A stretch of DNA of 59,930 nt from Acidobacteriota bacterium (GTDB lineage Bacteria; Acidobacteriota; Thermoanaerobaculia; UBA5066; Gp7-AA6). Shown piece by piece: positions 44,533 through 54,091 of this stretch; position 1 is the first letter of the stretch, and the number at the start of each line of letters is the position of its first letter. The translations under genes were made by a program, and so were the position numbers. The notes beneath the pieces are model-generated. The model did no database searches and was not told the DNA's origin. It worked only from the letters and a program-made list of their open reading frames with translations. The DNA lies in NCBI GenBank assembly GCA_027307335.1, contig DAHUXD010000019.1, positions 70,712 through 130,641 of the forward strand, written 5' to 3'.

Positions 44533-46956
44533 ATGCGCCACCTGCTCCGGGACCTGCGCACGGCCGCGCGGATGCTGCGGCGGAGCCCGGGCTTCGCCGC
44601 GGTCGCCCTTGCGACGCTCGCGATCGGGATCGGGTCGAGCGCGGCGATCTTCGGCGTCGTCGACGCGGTCCTCCTCCGGCCGCTGCCCTACGGAGAGCCG
44701 GACCGGCTCGTCGCCCTGCAGCAGACGCTGCCCTCCCGCGGCATCGCGCAGACGGGCTGCTCGTACCTGAACTACCTCGACTTCGCCCGGGCGAAGTCGT
44801 TCGCGGCGCTCGGCGCCATCCGCATGCACGACTTCACGCTGACGGGACAGGGCGAGCCCGCGCTCGTCGTCGGCGGCACGGCGACCGCGAACCTCTTCGC
44901 GATGCTGCGCGCGCGTCCGCGGATCGGCCGCGGCCTCGAGCCGGCGGACGGAGAGCCGTCCGCGCCGGCGGTGGCCGTGCTCGGCGACAAGCTCTGGCGC
45001 GAGCGCTTTCAGGCGGATCCGGCCGTCCTCGGCCGCACGGTGCGCCTGGACGAGCAGCCGTTCACGATCGTCGGCGTGATGCCGGCGTCCTTCCGGACGC
45101 CTCCGGACGTGCCGCCCGCCGAGCTCTGGACGGTCCTGAATCGGGATCCCGTGTTCGGCGACCTGCGGCAGAAGCGGGGCGGCCACTACCTCACCGTCGT
45201 CGGACGCCTTCGCGACGGCGCCGCGCGGGCCGAGGCGGAGGCGGAGCTCGCGACCGTCGCGAAGTCCCTCGCCCGTGCCTATCCGAAGGAGAACGAGGGC
45301 TGGGGCGTGCGGCTAGTGCCGCTCGCGGAGAGCCTTGTCGGCGGCGTGCGGACCGCGCTCGGCGTGCTCTTCGGCGCGGTGGCGTTCGTCTTCCTGATCG
45401 CCTGCGCGAACGTCGCCAACCTCCTGCTCGCCCGCGCGTCGGGACGGTCTCGCGAGGTCGCGATCCGGTCGGCGCTCGGCGCGAGCCGCGGCGATCTCGT
45501 CCGGCAGTTCCTCGTCGAGAGCCTTCTGCTGGCGCTCCTCGGCGGGGGACTCGGACTGGCCCTCGCGGCATCCTCCGTCCGCGCGCTCCGCGCCTGGCTG
45601 CCGCAGAACCTGCCCCGGGTCTCCGAGGTGGGCGTCGATGCCCACGTTCTGCTCTTCGGCCTGGGTGCGTCGGCCGCGGCCGCGCTGATCTTCGGACTGG
45701 CTCCCGCGATCGCCGCGGCGGACCGGCGGCTGTGGGGCGCCCTCCGCGAAGGCGCCGCCGGGACGGGCGAGAGTCGTGGCCGCCGCCGCCTGCGCGGCGG
45801 GCTCGTCGTTCTCGAGACGGCGCTCTCCTTCGTGCTCCTCGTCGGCGCCGGCCTGCTCGCGCGAAGCCTCATGCGCATCGAGGAGGTTCCGCTCGGCTTT
45901 AACCCGGAGCGCGTGCTGACCGCCGGCATGTCGCTGCCGCGCTCGCAGTACTCGACGCCCGAGCAGTGGCGCGCCTTCTACAACAGTCTCGTGGGGCGGC
46001 TCGAAGGCGCCCCGGGCGTCCAGACCGTCGCGGCGTCGCTGCCGCTCCCGCTCTACGGAGGCGGCCTGAACTTCGGGTTCGGCGTCGAGGGCCGCGTCGA
46101 GCCGCCGGGAGCGGACCTGTCCGCCAACTACACGGCGCTGACGCCCGGCTACTTCCGGGCGCTGCAGATTCCCCTGGTGCGCGGCCGCCCGATCACCGAG
46201 CGCGACACCGCGGACGCGCCGAAGGTCTGCGTCGTCTCGCAGACGCTCGCCCGGCAGGTCTTCCCGGGCGAGGACCCGATCGGACGGCGGCTCGTGTTCG
46301 GCTTCAAGGAGAGCGTTCCGCGCGAGATCGTCGGCATCGTCGCGGACGTCCAGCGAGACGGACGCGGCGAGCCGTCGCGCCCGGAGATGTACGTGCCGTT
46401 CGCGCAGGAGCCGTGGTGGGCGGCGTATCTCGTCGTGCGCACGGCCGGCGATCCCTCCCATGTCTCCGGCATCGTGCGCGAGGCGGTGCACGCGCTCGAC
46501 CCGGGCCTTCCGATCGAGAGCGTGCAGCCGATGGTCGAGATCGTGCAGGAGTCGGTCGCGCCGCCGCGCTTCCGCGCGACGCTCCTGTCTCTCTTCGGCG
46601 CCGCCGCGCTCGTCCTCGCGATCGTCGGCATCTACGGCGTGCTCTCGTACAGCGTCGGCCGGAGGACGCGCGAGCTCGGCATCCGCGTCGCGCTCGGGGC
46701 GGAGCGCGGGGACGTGCTCCGGCTCGTGATCGGCGAAGGTCTGTGGCTGACCGGGGCGGGGCTCGCCGCCGGAGCGGTCGGGGCGGCGATCCTCAGCCGG
46801 TTTCTCGCGACCCTCCTCTTCGGCGTCGGCCGCTTCGACCTCGCGACCTGGGCCGGCGTGGCGAGCGCCCTGCTCGCCGCCGGGCTCCTCGCGTGCTGGG
46901 TCCCGGCGCGCCGCGCCACGCGCGTCGATCCCGTGACGGCGCTGCGGGCCGAGTAG
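44533..46956 (+). CDS. ADOP-family MacB/FtsX-like permease
   Basis: The 807-residue member of the Acidobacterial duplicated orphan permease family begins LLRDLRTAARMLRRSPGFAAVALATLAIGIGSSAAIFGVVDAVLLRPLPY. It has two MacB_PCD periplasmic domains (about 50-245 and 455-665) and two FtsX domains, with LLARASGRSREVAIRSALGASRGDLVRQFLVESLLLALLGG and YGVLSYSVGRRTRELGIRVALGAERGDVLRLVIGEGL. No ATPase is encoded beside it, which is the meaning of 'orphan'. The family is known for MacB-like mechanotransmission or export, but the cargo here is unknown. GAGGAGGACC precedes the ATG. Confidence 0.95.
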   Translation: MRHLLRDLRTAARMLRRSPGFAAVALATLAIGIGSSAAIFGVVDAVLLRPLPYGEPDRLVALQQTLPSRGIAQTGCSYLNYLDFARAKSFAALGAIRMHDFTLTGQGEPALVVGGTATANLFAMLRARPRIGRGLEPADGEPSAPAVAVLGDKLWRERFQADPAVLGRTVRLDEQPFTIVGVMPASFRTPPDVPPAELWTVLNRDPVFGDLRQKRGGHYLTVVGRLRDGAARAEAEAELATVAKSLARAYPKENEGWGVRLVPLAESLVGGVRTALGVLFGAVAFVFLIACANVANLLLARASGRSREVAIRSALGASRGDLVRQFLVESLLLALLGGGLGLALAASSVRALRAWLPQNLPRVSEVGVDAHVLLFGLGASAAAALIFGLAPAIAAADRRLWGALREGAAGTGESRGRRRLRGGLVVLETALSFVLLVGAGLLARSLMRIEEVPLGFNPERVLTAGMSLPRSQYSTPEQWRAFYNSLVGRLEGAPGVQTVAASLPLPLYGGGLNFGFGVEGRVEPPGADLSANYTALTPGYFRALQIPLVRGRPITERDTADAPKVCVVSQTLARQVFPGEDPIGRRLVFGFKESVPREIVGIVADVQRDGRGEPSRPEMYVPFAQEPWWAAYLVVRTAGDPSHVSGIVREAVHALDPGLPIESVQPMVEIVQESVAPPRFRATLLSLFGAAALVLAIVGIYGVLSYSVGRRTRELGIRVALGAERGDVLRLVIGEGLWLTGAGLAAGAVGAAILSRFLATLLFGVGRFDLATWAGVASALLAAGLLACWVPARRATRVDPVTALRAE

Positions 46957-46970
46957 TCCGCGAGTTCTTT

Positions 46971-48578
46971 CTAGGCTCGGACGCCTACTTCCACCGTCCG
47001 CTGCTCCGTCGTCGGCTCGTCGATGGCCGCGCCGGCGCGAATCGCGCGCAGCCGCGCGCCACGCGTGCGCCACCAGGCGGCCGCATCCGCGTCGGTCCAC
47101 GGCGGCACGGAACAAGCGGCGAGTATGCGATCCAGCTCCTCGACGCTCTCCGGCCGGTCGTTCGGGTCCTTCGCGAGCGCGCCGAGAACGGCCGCCTCGA
47201 GGTCCGGCGGGACAGTCTGTGCGGTGCGGCGCGACGGGGGCTCGGGCGCCTTGCCGAGGTGGTCGGCGAAAATCTGCGGCAGCGGCCCGTCGAACACGGC
47301 CGTGCCCGTGAGGAGGAAGTAGGCGGTCGCGCCGAGCGCGTAGATGTCGCTGCGGGCGTCGATGCGGTCGGGAGAGCGCAGTGCCTCGGGCGAGAGGTAG
47401 TGGGGCGTGCCGAGCACGATGTCCTCGCGCGTCGCGCCCGGCCCCGCCGCCGCCGCGAGGTCCTTCACGAGGCCGAAGTCCACGACCTTGGCGACGTCCG
47501 CGCGTCCGCCCCGCTCGCAGAGCAGGATGTTGGCGGGCTTGATGTCGCGGTGGATCAGTCCGACGCGATGGGCCTCGCCGAGCGCCTCGCACACCTGGCG
47601 GAGCACCCGAACGACCCGGCCCGCGGGCATCGGGCCGTCCCGCGAGACGAGCTCCTGCAGGTCGATCCCGTCGAGGTACTCCATCGCGTAGTAGAAGAGA
47701 CCGTCCGGCGTCCTTCCGAAGTCGTAGATCGCCACCGTGTGCGGCGAGGTCAGGAGCGAGGTCATCTGCACCTCGCGCTCGAAGCGGGCGAGGTCCATTT
47801 CGCCGGCGCGCTCGGGCGGCAGGATCTTCACGGCGGTGGGGCGGCGCAGCAGCGCGTGACGCGCGCGGTACACGGCGCCCATTCCGCCCTCGCCGATCTT
47901 CGACTCCAGCGTGTACGGTCCGAGCCGCCGCGCATCGCGAATCGTCTCGCGGAGCCCGTAGATGACGCTGGAGGTCTTCGCCGAGAGAAGGATGATGAGC
48001 GCGGCGAAGAGAGAGGTCCAGATGGTGTAGGCCCAAGCCGGCAGGATGCCCGACGCATGCCCTCGGTACGCGAAGTACGTCACGAAGGGAAGCGAGATCA
48101 GGCACGCGGTTCCCAGCCAGGCCGTCCGCGAAGGCTCGCTCGGAATGATCGCGGCGCGATACAGCAGGATTCCCATCAGGGAAACGATCGCGAGCAGGTC
48201 CGGGCGCAGGACGACCGGGACCGAGAAGGACATGCCGATCATCGCGAGCGACACGAAGAAGAAGCCGCCCGCATCGATCACGTGGAGGACGGACCCGGGC
48301 AGCGGGCCGCCGCGCGTGGCGAGCCACATCGCCAGGAGGACGCTGAGCCAGCCCAGGTTGAACAGGTGCGCCGGCCCGATCGGCAGTCCGTGCTCGAGGA
48401 TCGGCCGATACCAGAACAGGTCGATGATCCAGCTCGCGAGGAAGAACGCGAAGGCGACCAGGAACACGATGCGGGCGAACCGCGAGATTCGCTCCTGCAG
48501 GAACTCGCGGCTCTCCTCGGAGCCCCAGGGGGAGGGCGCCGCCGTCGGTCGTGTCGATTTCGAGGTCGAGTCGGCCAT
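46971..48578 (-). CDS. Ser/Thr protein kinase with N-terminal membrane domain
   Basis: The 535-residue protein starts with about six membrane helices (35-205; FLVAFAFFLASWIIDLFWY, LLAIVSLMGILLYRAAII, AWAYTIWTSLFAALIILL). A cytoplasmic Hanks-type kinase follows (about 218-490). Its motifs are IGEGGMGAVYRARH, AVKILPPE, GLIHRDIKPANILL, VVDFGLVKDL, GTPHYLSPEAL and SDIYALGATAYFLLTG. The order (membrane sensor first, kinase second) is the reverse of the two propeller kinases. The signal is unknown. It is convergent with the ADOP permease. Confidence 0.92.
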   Translation of the reverse strand: MADSTSKSTRPTAAPSPWGSEESREFLQERISRFARIVFLVAFAFFLASWIIDLFWYRPILEHGLPIGPAHLFNLGWLSVLLAMWLATRGGPLPGSVLHVIDAGGFFFVSLAMIGMSFSVPVVLRPDLLAIVSLMGILLYRAAIIPSEPSRTAWLGTACLISLPFVTYFAYRGHASGILPAWAYTIWTSLFAALIILLSAKTSSVIYGLRETIRDARRLGPYTLESKIGEGGMGAVYRARHALLRRPTAVKILPPERAGEMDLARFEREVQMTSLLTSPHTVAIYDFGRTPDGLFYYAMEYLDGIDLQELVSRDGPMPAGRVVRVLRQVCEALGEAHRVGLIHRDIKPANILLCERGGRADVAKVVDFGLVKDLAAAAGPGATREDIVLGTPHYLSPEALRSPDRIDARSDIYALGATAYFLLTGTAVFDGPLPQIFADHLGKAPEPPSRRTAQTVPPDLEAAVLGALAKDPNDRPESVEELDRILAACSVPPWTDADAAAWWRTRGARLRAIRAGAAIDEPTTEQRTVEVGVRA

Positions 48579-48706
48579 CAGGGCCGCCGCGCCGTCACGT
48601 CTCTAGTCTATCCGCGCGTTTCGCCGGATCTTCACCGGAAGTCTGAGAGAATGCCCGTCTCGCCGGGACGGCCCCGGCGGTTCATCGAGCAGCGAAAGGA
48701 GCACGC

Positions 48707-49294
48707 ATGAAACTCGGAAGATGGGCTCTCGTCGGTCCGATCGCGATGGCGCTCGCCGCGGCGCCCGCGGCGGCGCAGCAGCCGGGCGACAAGACCGAGG
48801 CGGAATGGAACGCGCAGAAGGTCGAGGCCAAGCGCAGCCAGATCGACGCGACCGCGGGAGCGGCGCTCGACAAGCTCTTGAAGGAGAACGCGAACGCGAA
48901 GGAGCTCTACGACAAGGCGTACGGCTGGGCCGCGTTCGACAACCTGAAGCTCGGCTTCTTCTTCTCGGGGGGCGGCGGCAAGGGCGTGGCCGTCGACAAG
49001 AAGACCAACAAGCGGACCTACATGGACATGGGCTCGGCGGGCTTCGGCCTCGCGTTCGGCGGCAAGAAGTACGAGGTCGTCTTCCTCTTCCAGACGAAGG
49101 CCGCGTTCGACGCGTTTGTCGACAAGGGCTGGCAGGCGCAAGGCTCGGCCAGCGGCACTGCGGGCACAGCGCAGGGCGGCGCACAGACCGCGTTCGTCAA
49201 CGGGATGGCGATCTATCAGATCGGGAGCGCGGGCCTGATGGCCAACGTCGACCTGACCGGATCCAAGTACTTCAAGTCCAAGGACCTCAACTAA
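48707..49294 (+). CDS. Secreted SYLF/YSC84-domain lipid-binding protein
   Basis: The 195-residue exported protein has a signal peptide (1-23, PAAAQ) followed by a SYLF/YSC84-like region. Key stretches are SQIDATAGAALDKLLKENANAKELYDKAYGWAAFDNLKLGFFFSGGGGKGVAVD, MDMGSAGFGLAFGGKKYEVVFLFQTKAAFDAFV and NGMAIYQIGSAGLMANVDLTGSKYFK. The domain binds phospholipids in eukaryotic homologues; bacterial members are periplasmic and of unknown role. AAAGGAGCACGC precedes the ATG. A strong stem-loop follows the stop. Confidence 0.8.
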   Translation: MKLGRWALVGPIAMALAAAPAAAQQPGDKTEAEWNAQKVEAKRSQIDATAGAALDKLLKENANAKELYDKAYGWAAFDNLKLGFFFSGGGGKGVAVDKKTNKRTYMDMGSAGFGLAFGGKKYEVVFLFQTKAAFDAFVDKGWQAQGSASGTAGTAQGGAQTAFVNGMAIYQIGSAGLMANVDLTGSKYFKSKDLN

Positions 49295-49311
49295 GTCCCC
49301 GACCGATCCGC

Positions 49312-49343
49312 GGGGCGGCCGCCCGGCCGCCCCGATTCTCTTC
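49312..49343 (+). terminator. Terminator after the SYLF gene
   Basis: GGGGCGGCC-GCCC-GGCCGCCCC forms a perfect 9-bp stem, 18 bp after the stop, followed by a pyrimidine-rich GATTCTCTTCC. Confidence 0.6.
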
Positions 49344-49401
49344 CCGGCTCCGGACTCGATATTCTTCCCTCCAGCGATTCCCGACCGCACAGGAGGTGAC
49401 G

Positions 49402-49962
49402 ATGGTCCCGCTCTCCGCGCTGGTGCTGCCCATCCTGGTCTCCGGCGTCATCGTCTTCGTCGCGAGCTCGATCATCCACATGGCGCTCACCTATCACCGG
49501 AGCGACTGTGATCCGCTCCCGACCGAGGATCAGCTGCTCGATTCGATGCGAAAGCTGGGAGTGCCGCCCGGCGATTACTACCTTCCGCACGCCGGCAGCA
49601 TGGCCGTCATGAAGTCGCCGGAATACAAGGCGAAGCTCGATCGCGGGCCGCTCGCGGTGATGACGGTCCTCCGCGGCAAGGGCACGCCGATGGGCCAGCG
49701 CCTGTTCCAGTGGTTCCTCTTCATCCTGGTCGTGAGCCTCTTCAGCGGATACGTCGCCTCGCGCACGCTCGGACCCGGCACGCCCTATCGCGTGGTCTTC
49801 CGCATCGTGGGCACCGTCGCGTTCGCCGGCTACGCGCTCGGGCTCTGGCCGAACTCGATCTGGTGGTCGAAGAAGTGGTCGACGACCATCAAGGGGACGT
49901 TCGACGGGCTCGTGTACGCGCTGCTGACGGCGGGCGTCTTCGGCTGGCTCTGGCCGAAGTAA
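49402..49962 (+). CDS. Conserved membrane protein of unknown function
   Basis: The 186-residue protein has an ideal ribosome-binding site (AGGAGGTGACG) before its ATG. It has four predicted membrane helices: an N-terminal one (VLPILVSGVIVFVASSIIHMAL), two central (WFLFILVVSLFSGYVASRTL and VVFRIVGTVAFAGYALGLW) and a C-terminal one (LVYALLTAGVFGWLWP). A soluble loop, with HRSDCDPLPTEDQLLDSMRKLGVPPGDYYLPH, separates the first two. I do not recognise a functional family. It is followed after 19 bp by the FUSC-like gene and may be co-transcribed. Confidence 0.75.
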   Translation: MVPLSALVLPILVSGVIVFVASSIIHMALTYHRSDCDPLPTEDQLLDSMRKLGVPPGDYYLPHAGSMAVMKSPEYKAKLDRGPLAVMTVLRGKGTPMGQRLFQWFLFILVVSLFSGYVASRTLGPGTPYRVVFRIVGTVAFAGYALGLWPNSIWWSKKWSTTIKGTFDGLVYALLTAGVFGWLWPK

Positions 49963-49981
49963 GACGAACGGCTCGCGGGTC

Positions 49982-50536
49982 ATGAGGCGTCCCGGCGGCA
50001 ACGCCGTGCGCATGGCCGTGCTCTCCGCGGCCGTGTCGGGGCTCGCGTTTCTCGGCGGGAGCCGGTTCACGTCGCTCTTCGAGGGCACCTCGCCCCTCCT
50101 CGGCGGGCTCTGGTCGATGATCTCGTCGCTCGTGGTTCTGCAGTCCTCGAGACGGCACACGATCCAGTCTTCGCTGCGGCGCGTCCTCGGGACGCTCATC
50201 GGCGCCGTCCTCTCCGGCCTCTACCTTTCGGTTCTGCCGTTTTCTTTCTGGGGCATGGTCGCGTGCGTCGGCGTGACCGTGCTCATCGGCGAGATGGCGG
50301 GCGCGCCCGATCACGCGCGTCTCGCGGCGATCACGGTCGTGATCGTGATGGGCACCGCGGTCGCGAACCCGGCGGTGCCGCCGGTCGTGGACGCGGCGCT
50401 GCGCTTCACCGAGGCGTGCATCGGCACCGCGATCGCCGTCGGCGCGGTCTTCCTCTGGCCGCAGGCGGCGCGGTCGTTCGAGGCGGACGCCGCTCCATCG
50501 GCTTCTTTCCCGGAGCGAAAGGGAAGCGACGAGTGA
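49982..50536 (+). CDS. FUSC/aromatic-acid-exporter-like membrane protein (short form)
   Basis: The 184-residue protein has about five membrane helices. The FUSC-type pattern is VVLQSSRRHTIQSSLRRVLGTLIGAVLSGLYL, then VGVTVLIGEMAG, AAITVVIVMG and RFTEACIGTAIAVGAVFLWP. The motif 'R…G…GA' at the end of helix 2 and 'E…IG…IA…V' in the last helix are typical. Full FUSC exporters are about 650 residues, so this resembles the single-unit ArAE_1-like form. A palindromic repeat lies after the stop. Confidence 0.7.
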   Translation: MRRPGGNAVRMAVLSAAVSGLAFLGGSRFTSLFEGTSPLLGGLWSMISSLVVLQSSRRHTIQSSLRRVLGTLIGAVLSGLYLSVLPFSFWGMVACVGVTVLIGEMAGAPDHARLAAITVVIVMGTAVANPAVPPVVDAALRFTEACIGTAIAVGAVFLWPQAARSFEADAAPSASFPERKGSDE

Positions 50537-50555
50537 GCGGCGAGGTCCAGCGACC

Positions 50556-50607
50556 GTAGGGGCGGCCCTCGTGGCCGCCCGCGGGCGGGGACGAGCCCCG
50601 CCCCTAC
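50556..50607. repeat. 52-bp GTAGGGGCGG palindromic repeat
   Basis: It starts GTAGGGGCGG and ends with the near-reverse CCCCGCCCCTAC. The middle contains ggccgcccgcgggcgggg, which can also pair. This is the layout of intergenic palindromes common in GC-rich environmental genomes. It lies between the convergent FUSC-like and SLH-like genes and may double as a terminator. Confidence 0.65.
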
Positions 50608-50643
50608 AAGGATCGACCCGAACCCGAACTTCTGTTGCGAGTC

Positions 50644-53600
50644 CTAGGGACCGTACAACAGCAGCGAGAACGTCTTCGTCAGGAACACGGCCATCTGCTG
50701 GCGCGTGTTCGGGTTGGCGGGGCAGTAGAGTAGCGGGCTCGCGCTGCAGCCGGCGGTGATCTGCCGGTTGTAGAGGTCCTCGATCCACGGCGCGAACGGG
50801 TTCGACACGGGCACGTCGCCGAAGATGCCCGTGGCCGGCGGCGGGACGTAGCCGGAGCCGTTCAGCGACTTCAGGAGAAACGCCGACATCTGCTGCCGTG
50901 TGACCGAGTTGTCGGGACAGTAGAGCAGCGGCGACGCGCTGCAGCCTCCCGTGACGCCCTCGGCGTACAGCTCCTCGATCCAGTCGGCGAAGAGGCTCGG
51001 GCAGGCGACGTCGCCGAAGACGCCGGTGCAGGGCGGCGGCACGAACGACTTACCGTGTTTGGACTTCAGCAGGAAGACCGACATCTGCGCGCGCGTCACC
51101 GAATTCGTCGGGCAGTAAACGCCGACGCCGCAGCCGCCGGTGATCCCGTTGTGGAAGATGTCCTCGATGAACGGGTAGAAGCCGCTCGACGACGAGACGT
51201 CGGAGAAGGACAGCCCCGCGTGGACCGTCCAGCGCTTCGCCCATTTGTGGTGCGGATCCGAGGTCGAGAGGGTCTCGTCGAAGGTGGTGTCCCAGTGCTG
51301 CGACGGGCGCGGAATGTTCTGGAACTGGAACTGGAAGCAGTCCCCGGTCGCGGTGAGGCAGTCGGAGCTCGCGAGCGACGCGACGCTTCCGTAGCTCGCG
51401 TCGGGATCCGGATTGGCCGTGTCGAGTCCGTTCGAATCCGACAAAGCGGAGCTGTGGCCCGTGAGGAAAGTGGCGACGAGGCCGTCGTTCTCCCACGTCG
51501 GCGCCGCGACGAACGCTTCGCCGGGATCGGCGACAGCGTTGCCCGACGGGTCGGCCGAAAGCGCCGTCGGCGCGAGCTCCGAGGGCAGACTCCCGCGGCA
51601 GATCACGCGCTCGGCGGCGTCGGTCGGACTGGGGCCGGGGCCGTCGAAAGACCGGTTGACCGTCGTGTTCGAGGTCTCGTCCACGCTGGTGCTCGTCAAA
51701 GCGCTGACCGTCAGGCCGGGATCCGCGACGGCAGCCGGAATCGAGACCTCCTCGTCGAGGCAGCCGACGAAGTCTCCGCCGGGCCCGACCCGGACCACGA
51801 GCGCGCGATCGTTCGATTGGACCGTGTCGGCGCCGGCCGCGATCAGACCGCCGTCGAAGGTCGGCTGGACCGCATCGAAGGAGGCGGCGCTCGACGGCAG
51901 GGCGGCGAAGGCGCGCGCCCACTGGGGTGCGCCGTTGAAGTCGAGTTGGAGCAGCGTGGCCCGCTGGAGGCCGCCGCTGACGCCGAACCCGGCGACGCCG
52001 ATTCCCTGAAGCATCGGCGCGATGGCGGTGGCGTATTGGGGACCTCCGGAAATCCCCTCCTGCCACGACACGTTGCCCAGGGAGTCCAGCTCGACCACAG
52101 TGGCCCCTGCCGGTCCGCTGCCCGCGGCGAGCGTCCCTCCGAAGAGGTTGGCCAGGCCGAAGAGGAGCTCGTTGCCGCTCGTCCCGAGTCCCTGGTCCCA
52201 CGAGATGGTCTGGCCGTCGTAGCTGAGCTTCAGAAGGCGGAAATCCGAGTCGTTCGGGCCCCGCACGAGATCGCCTCCGACGACGAGACCGTCCCCCGTG
52301 TCGGCGAGGGTGATCGCCGTGGACGCACCGGCGTCGGCGGGGTACTGGCGCAGCCAGGCCAGCGTCCCATCCGCGTTGATGCTTCCGACCGCGAAGGTTC
52401 CGGAGGAGCCGGCGACGGTACCGGCAAACGCGTAGCCGCCCGACGCCGGGATGAGGGCGTGGACCGAGTTGCCGCAGTTTCCCGCGTCGCACGTGAGGAA
52501 GGTGTTCGACCAGATGCCGTTTCCGTCGGCATCGACCTTCAGAATCCACATCGGATTTCCCGGCGTCGCGTACGAGCCGGCCATCACCAGGCCGCCGAGA
52601 TACGGGTCTTTCACGATGGCGGCGGCGTAGAAACCCGTCGCGGGGAGGAAATCGTTGACGTAGAGAGCCTGAGACGTGACCTCGCCCGAATCATCCAGCC
52701 GGAGGAGCCAGAAGCTCGCTCCGCTGGTCGGGAACCCGAGGGTCGTCGCCAGGACCGCGTACCCGCCATCCGGCGTCCTGATGACGCAGTGCGCCCTTTC
52801 GCCGGTTCCCTGTCCGCTCCCCAGGAGATCCGCCCAGCTGTTCACTGGAGGCGCCTGCGCCGCACTCGTCGCGACGACGAACGCGCCGTCGGCCGCCTTC
52901 GTCGAGAAGTAGAGGACGCGGCGCGAACCGACGAGCGTGACCTCCGGGTGCGAGAAGTCGAACTGGTTCGGCGCGCCGTCCACGCGCACCGCGTCGCCGT
53001 TCGAGAAGAGGCCGGCGGGCGCCGACCACGTCTGGCCGCCGTCGCCCGACTGCGCGTAGTAGATCTGCTTGTTCACGCGCGAGCCGTCGGGGTGGCGCAG
53101 CGCATAGTAAACGCCGAGCGTGCCGTCGCCCTGGTCGAGGACGCGCGCGACGTTGTGGACGTACACGCCCAGTGGGTCGCCCGGGTGCGTCAGGAAGTAG
53201 ACGTAGCCGGTGCCGGTGATGAGGTCCTGATACGTGTCGGCCGGCGGCGTGACGCTCGGCGGCGTCGCGTCGACGTACTCCCACTTCGACAGCCCGCCGA
53301 TCCGGTCGTCCGCCACGTAGAGCTTGCCGTTCACGATCCCGTACGGCCCGGTGGTCTGGCCGTACGTGCCGAGCCCGTTGGTCGGGTAGACGGGGCCCTG
53401 GTGAGTCACCGAGAGCGTCGACGGATCGACGCCGATGTCGTTGACGCTCTCGTTGTAGTTGTAGTCGCCGTACTGTCCGGGAACGGCGGCGTTCTCGGTC
53501 CAGATCAGGAGCTTCCAGTCGCTTCCTATCTTCGCCGCGCGCGGGAACTCGAACTGCGGCTCGGTCGCCGCGCCGTAGATCGGGAAGGGACTGCCGCCCG

Positions 53601-53895
53601 CGAAGGAGAGGTTCCCGTCCGAGACGAAGTGCACGCCGTCGGACGACGTCGCGTGGCGAAGACCTTCGATCGTGAGGGCGCTCGAGTTCGCGACCCACAT
53701 GTGAAAGAGGCCGCTCGACGCGTCGTACACGACGCTCGGGAACATCGAGTAGTTCGACGGGTCGGTGTCGGTCCCCAGGCGGACGCCGTCGAGCGTCACC
53801 GAGACGAAGGAATTGGAGAAGACGGGCGCGGCCGCGAAGAGAGGCGCGCCGGCGAGCAGGGCTCCCGCGCAGAGGAGCAAGGCGAATCGCTTCAT
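50644..53895 (-). CDS. Large secreted propeller/SLH-like surface protein
   Basis: The 1083-residue exported protein has a signal peptide (1-22, LFAAAP). The N-terminal part (about 25-345) looks like a sialidase/BNR-type propeller (YDASSGLFHMWVANSSALTIEG, YYAQSGDGGQTWSAPAG). A second repeat block (about 360-735) has units such as RTPDGGYAVLATT, GGLVMAGSYATPG and DGGLIAAGADTV, resembling delta-60/WD-like repeats. Three SLH-like modules close it: FSDVSSSSGFYPFIEDIFHNGITGGC, ADWIEELYAEGVTGGC and APWIEDLYNRQITAGC, each followed by a YCP motif and a TR(A/Q)QM(S/A)VFL segment. It is probably displayed on the cell surface; the substrate is unknown. It shares the SLH-like tail with the island gene. 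Confidence 0.85.
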   Translation of the reverse strand: MKRFALLLCAGALLAGAPLFAAAPVFSNSFVSVTLDGVRLGTDTDPSNYSMFPSVVYDASSGLFHMWVANSSALTIEGLRHATSSDGVHFVSDGNLSFAGGSPFPIYGAATEPQFEFPRAAKIGSDWKLLIWTENAAVPGQYGDYNYNESVNDIGVDPSTLSVTHQGPVYPTNGLGTYGQTTGPYGIVNGKLYVADDRIGGLSKWEYVDATPPSVTPPADTYQDLITGTGYVYFLTHPGDPLGVYVHNVARVLDQGDGTLGVYYALRHPDGSRVNKQIYYAQSGDGGQTWSAPAGLFSNGDAVRVDGAPNQFDFSHPEVTLVGSRRVLYFSTKAADGAFVVATSAAQAPPVNSWADLLGSGQGTGERAHCVIRTPDGGYAVLATTLGFPTSGASFWLLRLDDSGEVTSQALYVNDFLPATGFYAAAIVKDPYLGGLVMAGSYATPGNPMWILKVDADGNGIWSNTFLTCDAGNCGNSVHALIPASGGYAFAGTVAGSSGTFAVGSINADGTLAWLRQYPADAGASTAITLADTGDGLVVGGDLVRGPNDSDFRLLKLSYDGQTISWDQGLGTSGNELLFGLANLFGGTLAAGSGPAGATVVELDSLGNVSWQEGISGGPQYATAIAPMLQGIGVAGFGVSGGLQRATLLQLDFNGAPQWARAFAALPSSAASFDAVQPTFDGGLIAAGADTVQSNDRALVVRVGPGGDFVGCLDEEVSIPAAVADPGLTVSALTSTSVDETSNTTVNRSFDGPGPSPTDAAERVICRGSLPSELAPTALSADPSGNAVADPGEAFVAAPTWENDGLVATFLTGHSSALSDSNGLDTANPDPDASYGSVASLASSDCLTATGDCFQFQFQNIPRPSQHWDTTFDETLSTSDPHHKWAKRWTVHAGLSFSDVSSSSGFYPFIEDIFHNGITGGCGVGVYCPTNSVTRAQMSVFLLKSKHGKSFVPPPCTGVFGDVACPSLFADWIEELYAEGVTGGCSASPLLYCPDNSVTRQQMSAFLLKSLNGSGYVPPPATGIFGDVPVSNPFAPWIEDLYNRQITAGCSASPLLYCPANPNTRQQMAVFLTKTFSLLLYGP

Positions 53896-54091
53896 CGGAA
53901 TCTCCTAACGCCTTGATGGTAAAGGTTATCGGGCGCCCTGTCAGTGATATCGACACGTCAGGATTCCGCGGGGACGTCGCCGGCTTGCATCCATCCATCC
54001 TTCCGGCGGCATACTTCTTCCCGGCGCGAGGCATTTCGCCCGCGCTTCTCAAGACCCGTCGGGAGCGATGGCCCCGGCGAGAGGAGGTCCG

